Source: Polydactylus sextarius | Taxonomy: Eukaryota > Chordata > Actinopteri > Polynemidae | NCBI GenBank assembly: GCA_016801845.1 | Contig: CM028912.1 | Coordinates: forward strand, 17,730,001-17,794,000 | Direction: 5' to 3' | DNA length: 64,000 bases | Program-made: the position numbers and the translations under genes | In this document: one piece after another, positions 23,672 to 36,600 of the stretch | Position numbering within the stretch: the stretch's first letter is position 1 | Layout: every line of letters starts with the position of its first letter | The notes under the pieces: generated by a model | Database searches by the model: none | What the model was told of the DNA's origin: nothing | What the model saw: only the letters and a program-made list of their open reading frames with translations

Positions 23672-23731
23672 CTAATGAAGCCATTATTTTGCCTGTATCA
23701 GATTTGGTAGTGAGGTTAATGGCTTCATTAG
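23672..23731. repeat. Perfect 15-bp inverted repeat with TAAT cores
   Basis: CTAATGAAGCCATTA (23672-23686) and its exact reverse complement TAATGGCTTCATTAG (23717-23731), spaced by 30 bases. Each arm contains two ATTA/TAAT cores, the usual homeodomain core. Seen directly; the function is a guess. Confidence 0.9.
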
Positions 23732-25570
23732 GCAACAAATCGCCACCCAGGGCCTATGTAACACACTTTGCCTGTTCCATCTTGGCTATATGTCATAGTT
23801 TGCCATCTATGAAAGTATTAAATTACGGGGAAACAGATTAGTCCAGGCTAAAAACATGGAATGCTTCTACTACAGAGTGCAATTTAGTGCAGCAATTTAT
23901 AACAACAACAGGGTCTATACCAATGATTTAACACCCTATGGGCAGGGTACCAGTGCTGATATGTATCTGACACCAAGGAGAGAGAGAGAGAGACAGATGG
24001 AAAAAAATAAGACGATGAAAGAGAAAACCACTCAGCATCCTCCAGACGTGTCCTCTAACCTGATTGACCGTACATGTCATTAATCCCAACCCTCAAATAT
24101 GACCCACAGGACTGTGTTCTGAAATGGTGGCAGGTGCAGTGGACTTTTATTGTGGTTATGACTAATTTACGTCTGACATAATCAGAGGCCAACATGGCCA
24201 TAGTAACATTACAGCAGCAGATATGGCTCTTCCCGAGGGTCATGTTTGGTGGGGCTGCCTGTGGCAGTGAGGATAAATCTACATGAAATAGAAAAGCTCC
24301 AAATGTCTGAGCTCACGTCTGAGTGACTGTCCATATGGAAAGCATGACAATGACTTTACTTGTACCAGAAACAATGAAATGGACATTCATTATCATAGAA
24401 ACAATCATAAATACGAGATTGTGCATGGTCTGGTTTAGGCACAAAAAAACCTGGTCAAGTTCCAGGAGGAGCTGTGGTTTGGTTTAATATTACTAATTCC
24501 TTAAGGCTGACAGACCTTAGGTGTCATGGTTACAACAAAAAAAAGTTTGCAGAATGCTACTGGTCCAAAAAGCAACAACGACTATTACTATTACAACAAC
24601 TCTTCTGTGTAGAATGTTCACCCTACATTCATCTACTCCAAACCTTTTCTATTAAGGACTTTATAGTAATTACTGCGGTCACTAGACATTAGCTAACAAC
24701 AAAATGTACCCATGGTTCTCAATAAACTCCTGCAGGTACAGGCTTGTTTTTACAGGAGGGCAGTCTCTGTCTTCCTGAGGACAAGCACTTGGTCAAAAGC
24801 TAAGTGTACATCAAAACTTTCTTGAGCTAATCATTAATCCAGTCAGAATATGTCCTTGAATAAAATCATGAAGTATGGCAAGCACTGATACAATCTCCTG
24901 ATCACTGTGTGAAGTATTGATCTTTTGGAAGAATAAGTCTGCAACAGGACCATTCACAGCTACGTGAAAGAAAAGAAAAAAAATATGAGAAATTTGATCA
25001 GCATGGTTGAAGCTGCAATGATTGACTCATTTGGCTTCTTGTAATGTATTTAAATATGACACTTATGGCTCATTCTATTGAATTGGTGCATTGTACATTA
25101 TAATAAAAAATAACCTTTAGAATTGATTTTCACACCATCTTTAAAGTAGTGTTAATTTAAATCCATGGGCTGTGACAGATTATGATGGCCTAGGCGGTAA
25201 ACTGGTATATGTATTTATACATTGAGCAGACAGGCTCCTTTGGATTAATCTGTAATAATGTGTGTGGTCATCTGATGAATATACATCCTAAATTTCACTG
25301 TTAAAGTCCGTTTTGATTTTCACTAACTCTTGTTTGACTATTAATTGCTCCAGCATGTTTGCTAGCTAGCTGCTAATTGTGCTTACCTGCTTTCTAGCAC
25401 TGAGCAGGTTATTTACACAGAGATAATGACAAACACAAATTTGAAAACTGCCCAAAGATGTTTAGAGAAATGGAAAGGGGAAGTCAGGGATTGATCCATC
25501 AACCTTGTAATTAGTGATTAGTAACTACATTAACCTAAAACAAACTGAAAGACACAAAATACTATAAACA

Positions 25571-25572
<2 letters not shown>
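23732..25572. other. Non-coding DNA
   Basis: No exon or transposon recognised. A short GA run is at 23979-23996. The block 24060-24330 is low in repeats. Confidence 0.35.

Positions 25573-25602
<30 letters not shown>
25573..25602. repeat. (TA)15 microsatellite
   Basis: Uninterrupted TA dinucleotides. Confidence 0.95.
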
Positions 25603-25606
<4 letters not shown>

Positions 25607-27776
25607 GTATGTCATTCATTACACATTCATGGTGTATGAAAAATATTTATACTGAAATGTACTGTAGTACAGTGTTGTATGTTAATTTGAAAACCTTTAA
25701 AATCTTGCTGCTCAGTCTAAGTAGGGCTAAATATACTTTACCAATCACTGAGAAGAGTCTTTGTGTTTTGCAGGATATAACGTCTTTTATGAGAACAGAT
25801 GTTTCTGTTGTAAAATGGAAATAAATGCAAATGTTGACCTGTGACGTTTTTAAAATAACAGAAATAAACAATTAAAATACTCTTCAGTACTAAGTGTGGT
25901 TGCTTCTGTTCTGCTTGACAAAGGCACTGTGGCATTTACAGTCTCTGCACATTCATTATGAGATGCGAGGTGTCAGGTTAGTGCATTGTGCAATCATTCC
26001 ACAGTATTTTAAAAACAATTATGGTACACTCTTTGAAATATGGACATGAGCCTGGGATGTGTCTCTCTGTAAATATGGGCAGCCAAGCACTCAAAATACA
26101 CGGTTTAGCAGCAGAGGCCACATAGCTAACTCTGTATGCAGCCATAATGTTTAATTCATGCCCGTGTGTTTTTGGCTCATTCCATTCCAGGTGAGTCTGT
26201 GACAATTGCTGTCACTATAATGGAGTTGGAGGGGGGTTCTCTGGCAATAAAAATGAAAATCAAATGACAGACAGAGGCCACACTGAGCAAATAACTGTAA
26301 AGCTGGTGGGGTGAGTCAAGAGTCGAGTCTGTCTTGGAAGTTGTGATCTTATCTGAAATGAAAGGATGCTATAAAATTGGGAATCAGGGAAAAATAAATC
26401 CAGGTTTAACCTCAAGCCTGGTGGCACTCTCCAGCAAACAAAGCACAAAATGCTAACACTTTTTCTTTGTCATCAAAAACCTGTATCCTTTAAATCTGTT
26501 AGCCACATCTTTCACATCAGTATCGTTCAACAGTGTCATTGAATACTGATTAGAAGAAAAGTGAAAATGTGCTGTTTTCACTGGTAATACTTTAGTATGT
26601 TGTGTGTCACCATGATTTTTCATTGAGTGTAGTTTAGTTTTGGGATGTTTGTAAAAAAGAAAAAAATTATATATTTTTTTGTGTTTCAATTTATTTTTAT
26701 TAAATTACAACATGCTTGGGTTTAAATTCTGTTGTATATAACATCATCAGTGTGACATTGTTCAGCAGTAATTTAAAATTATTCATTATTCATTAAAAAC
26801 TACTCAAAAGTCCAAGGCTGCTTTTGGAGCATTTGTAAAAACTTTGGATTATACAACAGACAGACTATAAATTGATGATGGGAAGATAAAACATAGCTTT
26901 TATGCTTTTTTTTTCCAAACAAACAAGGTCACATTGTGAATGCATGTGACCTGTGCTGCTGTGTCCTCTTAATTCATTCATGAGAGGCAACCAAAACAAG
27001 CAATAGAAAAAAAAATCCACGACTGATTAATGGAAATGGAAACCTTAAAACATTAAAAAAGGATGGAAAACACAAAAGAGCCACGGCAGTATTTAAGTAA
27101 AACCATTTTTAGCAGCTTATTTCAGTAACTGGAACCAGAACAGTGACAGATGTGGAACTAATATCAAAATTACCCAAAGCCCCACAAACATTATGTGGAG
27201 GCAATTTCTTTGCTCAAATTAACCAACTTTAGTCTCTCTTTTTTTACCTTTTGGGTGATGATCCAGCTGAAATTAGATTAATCTTCTGTGTGTTTCATGG
27301 ATAATTCCATTACATGTATTTAGAGATTTGAGACATCTGAGCCCAGCTGTAGTGCAAATGAGCATAAACAACTGTTTTAATACAAGGTGGTTTTTGTTGA
27401 AACAATTCAAGACCAAAATAGGGTTTCATGTGTGTATTTGTATAAACTCGTGTCTGTGCAAAGTGTGAACATTTCATGTAATTCGTCGCCGTCAGAGCTG
27501 TGGAACATTAGCATTAGGGTATTTGCAGAAGAGGCTCACATAGCTGGAGGGGAAAATGCAGATTAAAAAGAAAAGAAAGCAAATAAACAAAAACAAATTT
27601 AAGATTTATACAAAGAGGAGAATGACAGTTTTGACAGGAATATAATGAAAGCAGCAACGGAAACTGAAAAATAATTTTTTTGTCTTTAAATGTATACAGT
27701 ATTTAGATGTTAAAACAAACTTGAACCTTTTTATTTTCCACAACATAACCTTATGACAAAAGAAAAATAATAGATA
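25603..27776. other. Non-coding DNA up to the Tc1 insertion site
   Basis: No gene or repeat family recognised. Short A- and T-runs only. Confidence 0.4.
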
Positions 27777-27778
27777 TA

Positions 27779-29389
27779 CAGTAATGGCCAAAAATATCGG
27801 CACCCCTGCAGTTATGTCAGAAAATGTAACACTTCTTTCAGAAAACTGTTGAAACATTTTGGTATTCACATGTTTATTCCTTTTGTTTATGTCGAAACAA
27901 AATAAAAAAAAAAAAAAAAACTGCGAAAAAAGAAATTTTCACAAACTTGATCAAATTTGACAAAAATATCAAAGAATCCCCTGGACAAAATTATTGGCAC
28001 CTTGTCAACATTGTAAGAAATAATAACATTTCAAGCACATGATACTCCTGTAATTTGTATTTAAACTCACATTTGCCAAGTAACACATGCTGTATGTAGT
28101 AATCACCCTTTCAACCAGTTAAAATGGAGGAAAGTTGACTCAACCTTTGTGTTGTGTGGACCACACTGAGCAGAGAGAAAAGAAGGAAGAGCAAAGAGTC
28201 GTCTGTGGATTTGAGAGCTAAAACTGTGGAAATACAGGGACAATCTCAAGGCTACAAGTCCATCTGCAGAGATCTTCATGTTCCTGTGTCCACTGTGTGT
28301 AATGTCATCAAGAAGTTTACAGCCCATGGCACTGTAGCTAACTTCCCTAGACGTGGATAGAAGAGCAAAATTGATAAAAAATGAAAATAAGAGATTGAAT
28401 GGTGGATAAAGAGTCGCAATCAACTTCCAAACAAATTGAAGCTGACACAGGATACAACAGCATCAGCTCAGCTCATCAGCTTGCCTTCTGAATAAAAAGT
28501 GTCATTATGGTATGGACACCACTGCTGACACAAAGACATAAAAAAAGCTAGGCTGGACTTTGGCAAAACTTATGTAATGAAACCACAACCCTCCACCTAC
28601 TGCAGACATATGAGACTAAAACAGAGCTTTTTGGTAAAGTACATCATGGCACTGTTTACAGAAAACAACATGAAGCCTTGATAGAAAAGAACACAGTCCC
28701 TTCAGTCAAACATGGTGGAGGTTCACAGATGTTTTAGGGTTGCTTTGCTGCTTCTAGCACAGGATGTCTTCACTGTGTGAATGACATCATTAAATCTGAT
28801 GGTTAGTAAAAAATTTTGGGGCGCTACGTAGCACCTAGTGTCAGAAAGCTGCGTCTCCACCGGAGGTCATGGGTCTTCTAGCAGGACAATGACACAAAAA
28901 CAAACTTCAAAAAGCACAAATGGTTAAAAACAAAGTGCTGGAGAGTTCTGAAATGGCCAGAAATTAGTCCAGATCTAAACCCCAGAGAACATCTGTGGAG
29001 AAATGTCAAAAAGCAGGTTGGAGAAGACAACTTTAAATCTAAAAGACCTGGAGCATTTTGCAAAAGAAGAGTGGTCTAAAATTTAAGTAGAAAGGTGTAA
29101 GAATCTCATTCATGGTTATAGGAAGTGGTTGATTTCAGTTTTTTCCCCTCCAAAGGGTGTGCTAGCAAATATTGAGTTAAGGGTGCCAATAGTTTTGTCC
29201 TGGGATTTTTTGAGTTTTATGTCAAATTTGATCAAGTTTGACTTGTTTCTCATTTTTTGTGTTGTTCCAATGTAAACAAAAGAAATTAACACGTAAATAG
29301 CAAAAAATTTGTCATTTGTCAATTTTCTGTGAAAGGTTGTGTATTATCTAACAGAAATGCAAGAGTGCTGATATTTTTGGCCATGACTG
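27779..29389 (+). mobile_element. Tc1-like transposon, nearly complete but inactive
   Basis: The element is bounded by TA target duplications (27777-27778 and 29390-29391). The outer ends match over 24 of 27 positions when one is reverse-complemented (CAGTAATGGCCAAAAATATC against CAGTCATGGCCAAAAATATC, then G/A-GCAC-C/T-C). The similarity extends inward about 200 bp on both sides. Inside each arm is a second related motif (CAAAATTATTGGCACC at 27988-28003, and its counterpart near 29186-29203), giving the IR/DR layout known from Tc1 elements such as Sleeping Beauty. Length (1,611 bp) is right for the family. The transposase in the middle is on the plus strand and badly broken. Confidence 0.92.
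28140..29100 (+). pseudogene. Broken Tc1 transposase
   Basis: The N-terminal DNA-binding part is readable: LRAKTVEIQGQSQGYKSICR, then VPVSTVCNVIKKF, which is the paired-like helix-turn-helix of Tc1 transposases, up to NFPRRG followed by a stop near 28360. Further on, in changing frames, are KARLDFGKT, a SNMVEVH segment in place of the usual hydrophobic GGGSV block, a QDNDTKTN-like segment (normally QQDNDPKH, containing the second catalytic Asp) at about 28881-28905, and WPEISPDLNPREHLW at about 28951-28998, the block before the last catalytic residue. At least three frame changes and several stops exclude activity. Confidence 0.9.
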
Positions 29390-29391
29390 TA

Positions 29392-30589
29392 ATAATTAAT
29401 CTACTTCCTTAAGTGTTGAATTCAAACTAACTGTTGCTTGTTTCTGAAGTATTAAAATTCAACTGATGTATATAACAAAGAAACATTTGAGAAACAGCTT
29501 TATTTTGAAATATAAACAGTGTAAAGATGTAATGTAATGTAGCCATCATCAGTTATGGCAGTCCATTTATTAAGTTTGAATCAGCATCCACATACTCACA
29601 GAAACATTGCTATTCACTGTAAAACAGTTGAATAAAAGTGACTCCTCTTTATTATCAGTAAGGTAATGACAGACTCCATCCTGTTTTGGACAATTGTTTA
29701 ATTTAAGTGTCCCACATCAGATACAGTAGACACTTCTCTGGCTGAGTCCACTGACTTTCCGTTGCCTTTCCATAAACACATTTTCTTACCATCATGAAAA
29801 TGATAGGACTCCTTTTCACTTTCAAATGTTAATGTACCCAGTGGATCAATGGCTCATAAAAACTACAGACATTATTTTGTGATGATTTCTTTGAAAAAGA
29901 AAAAAAACAAACAAAAATCAAAAAACAAGATCTTTATTTTTGCAAACATTCTGCAGCAAAAATTGATTTAACTTGATTTGTGAGGTAACAATGACGAAAA
30001 ATGAAGATGAGCAAAATGTGCTCAGACAATGAAACATTTTATGACATTTGAGAAAAATTGTGATTGCCAAGCAAAATTTGATGAACTCTAAGAAAAAGTG
30101 CATAATAATGATTAATATTACTGTTGTTCCTGTTTAAGCATACAAAAATACACATGTATATTTTAATATATCTCTCTTTTTGTGACTATCACTCACATAC
30201 CCTGCACATAGAAATTCCCATAACATCTATGTAACACACCATCTTATATCTTTGTACCCATTCCTCCTTCCAATGTATCTGTACATACATACTCATTCAA
30301 TAACCCCTTATATCTTTACAGCTTGTCTGTGTGCATTATATCAATATATGATACAAACATCTCCAGTCCATCATGTTTACATTTATATTTCATAATTGTC
30401 ATTTATTCTACAGACATTGTGTTCCTTTGTGAGCAAGCCCATTGGTAGAACAGACAAAACAAAGTATCTCCTTGAATCAGACTTTTTTTTTCAGAGGCCT
30501 AGAAAAAATATCTATTTCCTGCTCTGTGAGGTTAATTTCCAATGAGGTAAATAGAAGAGATGTCCAAGTAAATGATTAATGTAAGCTGC
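29392..30589. other. Non-coding DNA after the Tc1 element
   Basis: AT-rich, with A-rich runs near 29895-29925. No exon or recognisable repeat. Confidence 0.4.
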
Positions 30590-31060
30590 AATTAACTTTC
30601 AGGACTGATGGTGTCACATGTGACTCCTTCCTCAGTTAAAATTTCTCTTATGATTCCTCTCTCCACCTCACAATAATAGTCTCCTTTGGGGCCATGATGT
30701 GACTGGAGACGAGAGGCTTTGGAGAAAAAGCTCAAATCGATGGATAATGAATACCAATCAATCACTGGTGATGAAGGTAGGAGTATGTGGCAACAGAGAG
30801 AGCGCTCCTGGTCTCTGGCATCTCTTTGATTAATGCCTTGTCTGGCAGTGTGTGGTGACCAGGACTCCTATAATGCATTGCAGACCACTGTCTGGAGACT
30901 TAATTTTCTTCAGCCTCAATCCCCCAAACTCTCTCCATCCTCTTGTAGCTTTACGTGATGATGCCTCCCAGCTGACTGAGGCAGTAATGCAACCATTAAT
31001 GGTGTTGCCATGGTGATTAATCACAAACCCTGACTGAATCAAAGTTCATTGTGCTGTCTG
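30590..31060. promoter_or_regulatory. Candidate conserved non-coding block
   Basis: A low-repeat block of more balanced composition. It holds a palindromic ATTAAT core in AACCATTAATGGTGTTGCC (about 30991-31009), followed by an RFX-like half (GTTGCCATGG) and GATTAATC. The cluster of homeodomain-like and X-box-like sequences is visible; regulatory activity is inference. Confidence 0.3.
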
Positions 31061-31360
31061 AAACAAAAGATTTTTGTTTCTGCCAGTTTGACTCACATGC
31101 ACTGCATATTCACCTTTGTGAAGCCACATTAAAAACCAGTCATTTCAATTAATAAATCCCCTTTATTTAAGACCACATGAACCAACCAGATTACGTTTTA
31201 GAGAAGCTTAACTGTGCCATTCTATTGTGGTGATAGTATATGTTCCACATCGCACAGTGGAGCTCCTGTAGGTGACACACCGCTTTAACAGATGAGATGA
31301 GGTGTGAAATGACAGATAAGATGAAACTTAATGTGATCCCTGTGAGGAATTAGACCACTG

Positions 31361-31381
31361 CAGCAGCAGCAGCAGCAGCAG
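31361..31381. repeat. (CAG)7 trinucleotide repeat
   Basis: Seven uninterrupted CAG units. No open frame of interest runs through it, so it is not evidence for a polyglutamine protein. Confidence 0.95.
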
Positions 31382-32429
31382 CACTGAAGAGATTCAGTAG
31401 GAAAAAGAAAGCGATAATAAAAACATGCTGCTGAACGTGAATAAACAACAACAAAAATCAGACAATAAATAAAGAAAATTTATGAAACTGCCTGGCTCTA
31501 ATAATCTATTTGCTGAAGTGCTTAGAAGTATAAAACATATCGGATCTACAGTTGGTACTGAACAACAGTTGGAAGTAGACATCATTACAATATTTTTCAC
31601 ACATACAGGAGATAAATCCAGTTGATCAGCTACTGGGAAGGATCAACATTTACAATGTGTGATCCATCAAACCAAAAAATCATTCAAACAACAGACATTC
31701 ATATAAATAGTTGCTATATTTATTATTAAGCCTTTATGTTTAAAAATAAAGGAATTATGGTCATCAGTGTATTTACATCATGCAATGACTTCATCCCCTT
31801 TGTTAATGGTGCTGTGCATTATTTCAGGATTCCAGTTGCTTTCCTGCAGACAAGGGATTTGTTGAAACAGTGGTTGTATTGTAGTAACCCAGCAGTGAAC
31901 TATTTGTCCATCTCTTTGCTTCCTTAAGCTGTTTTTAGTGCTGTGTTCAGTGCAGTGACGACCATAGACTGAGCATTCTGCTATTTCTCATTAAATGGGA
32001 TTTTATTGTGTAATATTTACAGGAATATTCTGTAAATATGAAGCAACGACTTCTTGAAATTATTTACCATATAAACTGCACTATTTTCTGTTTCATTTCC
32101 TTTGGAATTTGCTTCTTGTTTTCTCTGACAAAATTATTTTGGCACGGAGTGTATCTGAATCTTGTAGAAAACACATCTAAGGCTTTGAGGATTTGATCTC
32201 CACAGCCTCTGTTCCCTTTTTTTATTTAGATAAGAGGACAAATATTTTAAAATGTCAGCTTTTAGCCAAACATAATCAATAACAGCAAAACTTACTGTTG
32301 CAACAAGTGCCAAGACGAATCCAGGGTCGCACAGAGAATCTGTTTGAAGTATCTTTTGAGGAAAAATTAAGTTTTAGCCTTGAGCACTTAAAATGGCTGA
32401 ATATAAAATTATTGAAATTGTGAGCATAG
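31382..32429. other. Non-coding DNA
   Basis: No exon or repeat family recognised. Confidence 0.4.
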
Positions 32430-32760
32430 ATCTTGGTGAGTGGTCTTTATTGCCGTCCTCCTTCTCTGCAGAGGCCACAACAAGTGCACACAAGCGAAGC
32501 CTGGATTAGTGGGTAATGGCTGGCATCAATATGACTGTAATGTCATTTTGTGATGCATCCCGGTCGTTACTGGCCTAGCAAAGAGTGGTCTTCAGCTTGC
32601 AGTAATGACTGAGATGTCAGGGAAACAAATGTTATTACGCAGCAGTATTAAATATAGCTGTTATTTCTGTGACAGAAGTGGAAGAAGAGAGCAGTCGGCT
32701 GATTTTTAATGTATTTCTCTCAGATGAGCACTGTGCGCGCTGTGTCTTCACAGGGATAGA
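32430..32760. promoter_or_regulatory. Candidate conserved non-coding block
   Basis: A low-repeat segment with balanced composition and several TAATG/ATTA cores. Its call rests only on contrast with the surroundings. Confidence 0.25.
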
Positions 32761-33439
32761 AATATCTCAGTCATAAAGAAACAGTTGCTTTGAGCTGTCA
32801 GAGAATGTAGAAAGATATGTTTTTTTTTTTTTTGATAGATTGAAAAGATGTTTTGTGTTCCACTAGTGTATGACATGCGTGTTCACTTGTATTATTAGTT
32901 AAAGCTGATGGGGGTGATGCCCTTTGTTAGCAGTGACTGTGGCAGATCTCGCATGCACTTACTGCTCAAAAGTCAGTAAACAATAGTGAGTTGAGTAGTT
33001 TTAATTAGTGTAATAAAAGTGAATTAGTCTATAATTGGTGCTAGTCATCGGGTGTAATGTTTAATAATGGTACTTGCAAAAGAGTCTTTCTCTGTTTTTT
33101 TTTTCAGTTAGTCAGTTTTTTGTTCTTTTTGTTCAGGATCTGAAATATTAGATATTGTATTTAATTAAAAAGATACTGCTATCATCGATTCTGAGATGTG
33201 AAGAAAATGCGCTCTGCTTTGATTATTTTGTTTTGGTCAGGAGGAAAAAAAAGATTTTGTATTTAACAACGCCGAGGTCAGAGCAGATGAATAGAGAGCA
33301 AAAACAAATTTGTGCTGTACCAAGTTGTACTGTACAAATTGACAGGAGGGACGGTGAAAAACAGGGACAAGAGAAAAAGAGCTATATCCAATATAACGAG
33401 ACTGCTAGGGACTGTTGAGTGAAGTCGGTGGACCACTGA
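32761..33439. other. Non-coding DNA; short T-run
   Basis: A T-run lies at 32820-32833. An 87-codon plus-strand frame (33155-33418) has no recognisable domain and lies just before a LINE-type tail, so it may be retroelement-derived or accidental. Confidence 0.35.
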
Positions 33440-33660
33440 GGACTGTTTCTTGCCATCCTTTCATCATATATGCAGCTAGATTCATTATTGCAATCTACTC
33501 CCAGTTGGATTTCATCTTTTGACTCTGGATTGACGATATATACTGTCGATGTTCAGATTTAACTTTGCCTAAATTGTTGTGATTATTAGAGTCTTAACTT
33601 AAAATTATTTTTAAAAATTTCCCCACTGTGGGACATATTAAAGAAATTTGAATTTGACTT
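33440..33660 (+). mobile_element. LINE 3' end fragment
   Basis: The segment ends TTTCCCCACTGTGGGACATA, TTAAAG and AATTTGAATTTGA. A hairpin-forming CCCCACTGTGGG followed by an AATAAAG-like signal is the usual 3' end of several fish LINE groups. The coding part is absent, and the left boundary is a guess. Confidence 0.5.
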
Positions 33661-36600
33661 AATCCTTGAATAACCCTAAGCCTGAGCCTTTTCGTCATTT
33701 CTGTGAGTGCTATTATTACTCTCATCATTGTCCTGGTAGGTACTGTGTAATCTGGTGGGGAAAGTAATGCATAGTCCTATCTTTCATATGTGGAATCAAA
33801 TAACATTCTCATACGGGTTCCATGGGGACGATAAGATCAACCAAATTGCCATCCATTTTGCCTCTTCTAACTTGCACAAAATATTAGCTGGCTTTTAAAT
33901 CATAAATTGGTATATTCTGATTTTTTATTCTGATATTGGTTTTATTTGTCCCTTGTTGCTCTCAGTTGGAGCAGCTCTCAGGAGACTTCAGAAGGTCAGC
34001 CTACACAGCTGCCCACCACTGTCACTCATTCTGTCTGCTGCTTTTTACCGCCTGTTGAAAATTGTCTCAGTTTTCTTGCAGAGCACTGAAGGATTTAGGG
34101 TAATGAAGAAAACTGGCCGCCAATGTCTCCTAGTTCAGCTTATCCTCCATCTATAGATATCTGTCTCGCTGTGTAATGAGGACTTTAGCAGTGAAACAAG
34201 GGCAATGTCTCACTCTGCTATTCCTTCCTCTGTTGACACAGGTGAAGGAACATGTTTTTCTCTCAGGCTCCATGGGAAGAAAATGTATATATATATATAT
34301 GCTCTAGTCCAGATGTCTAGGAAACTTTGCTGATTTTTCCTTGACTGTTATTATTATTTACAGCTTACAGCAGGTGTACAGGGAAGACTGTTAGTGTCAA
34401 AAACTAGTTTCCTGGTGTAACCAGTGAACAGCTGGGTGGTGAGTCTCTCTCACCCGAAAAGGAAAAAGAAAACTTAAATTTGTATCTTGATACTGTCTGA
34501 GCAGATGCACATCGTCCTGCACATATCTGATGTAAAATGACTGAAACAAAATCTTTTGAAGAAAAACAGCATTTTATTTCAGCGCTAGATACTAGATTAT
34601 ATGATTTCACAGCCACTTCACTTCTCTGCCAAATATTGCACTTGTGGCTCTGATCCTTCCATGAGGCCACACACCAAAGAGTGTTGAGTAAAGTGGCAAT
34701 ATACACACAGCTTCCACTTTCCATTACCATCCATGTATTAATCAATACCTTACTCTGCAAGACTGTGAACCAGTAATTGGTCATTGATTTTAAGCCGGTG
34801 CCTGGAAGTATAAGACGCACTAATACATTACTCCGTATACTAAAGTTATAATACTACTTTGTCAGCACTATTCCCATCAAGGCGGTGTCTGTATTAACAA
34901 TTTGGATGTTTTACTGTTGCCCAAAACTCTCCTCAACTCATTGTACAGGTGACAAAACACAACAAGTAAATTTTTTGTAGAAATGATCTGTAAATGATTA
35001 ATGCAATATTCTCAGTTTGTCACTTACAACATACTTTGTGGTGCTTTGCAAAGAAATAACCCTACACACAAACAATACATAGTTTATCATATTAAATAGT
35101 GAGCTTTGGCAGTGCTGGTGGGTGTATTTTGTTACCTTTGAACTACAGGAAGTGGGTAAGTTTTACAGTATACCATGTTCAAAAATTCTGGCCAATGGTG
35201 AGCTCCGTTTCTGTCATTACTATAAAGGCCGTTACTATAAAAGCAATTCAGTGCCAGAACAATAGGGGCGTGACACATAAATGCCTCCGTAGATTGTTTA
35301 TACAATCTCTGGCAGTGCCAGTGTGTGCTATTGTTGTTGTTGTGGTGAAGGAATACTACCGACAATATGAAATTTCAGAAATTAGGTAATTCTAGCGACC
35401 AATCAGAGCTATGCAGTCTCTGTGAGCTCACTGTTGTTTCAACAGATAGTTAAAAAATTGGGGAGGTGCATGTAAGCTGATGGAGAGGGGTCAGACGGGC
35501 TAAGCAACAACACAGTACAGGGGTACTGAGTGATTGATTTAAAGTGATTCTACACAAGAGAACAAAGGAAACTGATCATAAGTTCAGCTCTGGCCATGGT
35601 GTTTGTTAGCAGTTGAGTGGAACTGGCGCTGAGATTCATTGCAAATAAGAAATGTTCAATTTCTGCCAAAGATTTAGAATAATAGTAGTCCACCACATTC
35701 AGAAACATGCAAAATTCTGAACATTTCCTTTTCATAGAAATTTCTCTTTTAGAATTATTTCTTTTGAAATTTCAAAAATTTGTGATGTAAAATGTATTTT
35801 TGGACTTGTCCTGTGCTGTAACTGTGCCAAAAAATTCAATATGTAGCTTACGATGAGGTAAAATTACTGAATAGTTCAGTGTAAATTTTGATAAAACACT
35901 GGGTATGTTTCTGGCCACAGTAATGAGAGAATTAAAGTATGAAAGCAACTCATCTCCACTGTGAAGAGAGCCAGGCTAGTTGTTTACTTGTTTCCAGTCT
36001 AAGAATGTTAAAGCAAGCTAATTAGCTGCTGCTCGTGGTATCCTATTCAACAACAGATATTAGAGTGGCGTCGATATTTTCCTGTAACTCTCCCTTTAGC
36101 AGACAGACAATACAGGTCTGATTATGACCTTCATACTTGAATTCAACTTGGGGAGATTGTGCTGATTGACAATAGCACAGTGATGCCTGCTTACAGAGTG
36201 AAATGCAGGATTGGTCATTTAAAGATAATTTATGAAATTTTGTGGTCATATTTTTACAGTGCTGCAGTGTTTACCTTTTGCTAAACACAAGCTTCTGTGA
36301 TTTAGATGTCATGATGTGAGAAGAGCGCCACTTTAGTAACCTTACATTTTTACTCTGTGTTTCTTTTTTCTTGTCACAAGCCTGTGTTCTCAGCTTCTCT
36401 CATTATTAAATGCACTTTGCTGGCAAACGCTAACTGCAGAGCTTGTCAAGCGCCAGGCTGAATCTGGGTTAACTCAAATCACAGAAGACGAAATCCCACA
36501 TTTTCTTTTACAAACCTTACCCCTCTTATTAATGTACTACCCCGTGTATACAGGGATCAACAGTCATTAATCATAGTGAAACACTCTCCTAAGCCATCCA

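Noticed and set aside
31361..31381. CAG repeat as a possible polyglutamine tract
   Set aside because: Only seven units, and no supported reading frame through it.
34404..34820. 138-codon minus-strand frame
   Set aside because: No recognisable motif, and a frame of this size can occur by chance in 64 kb. It would be reconsidered if a search gave a hit.
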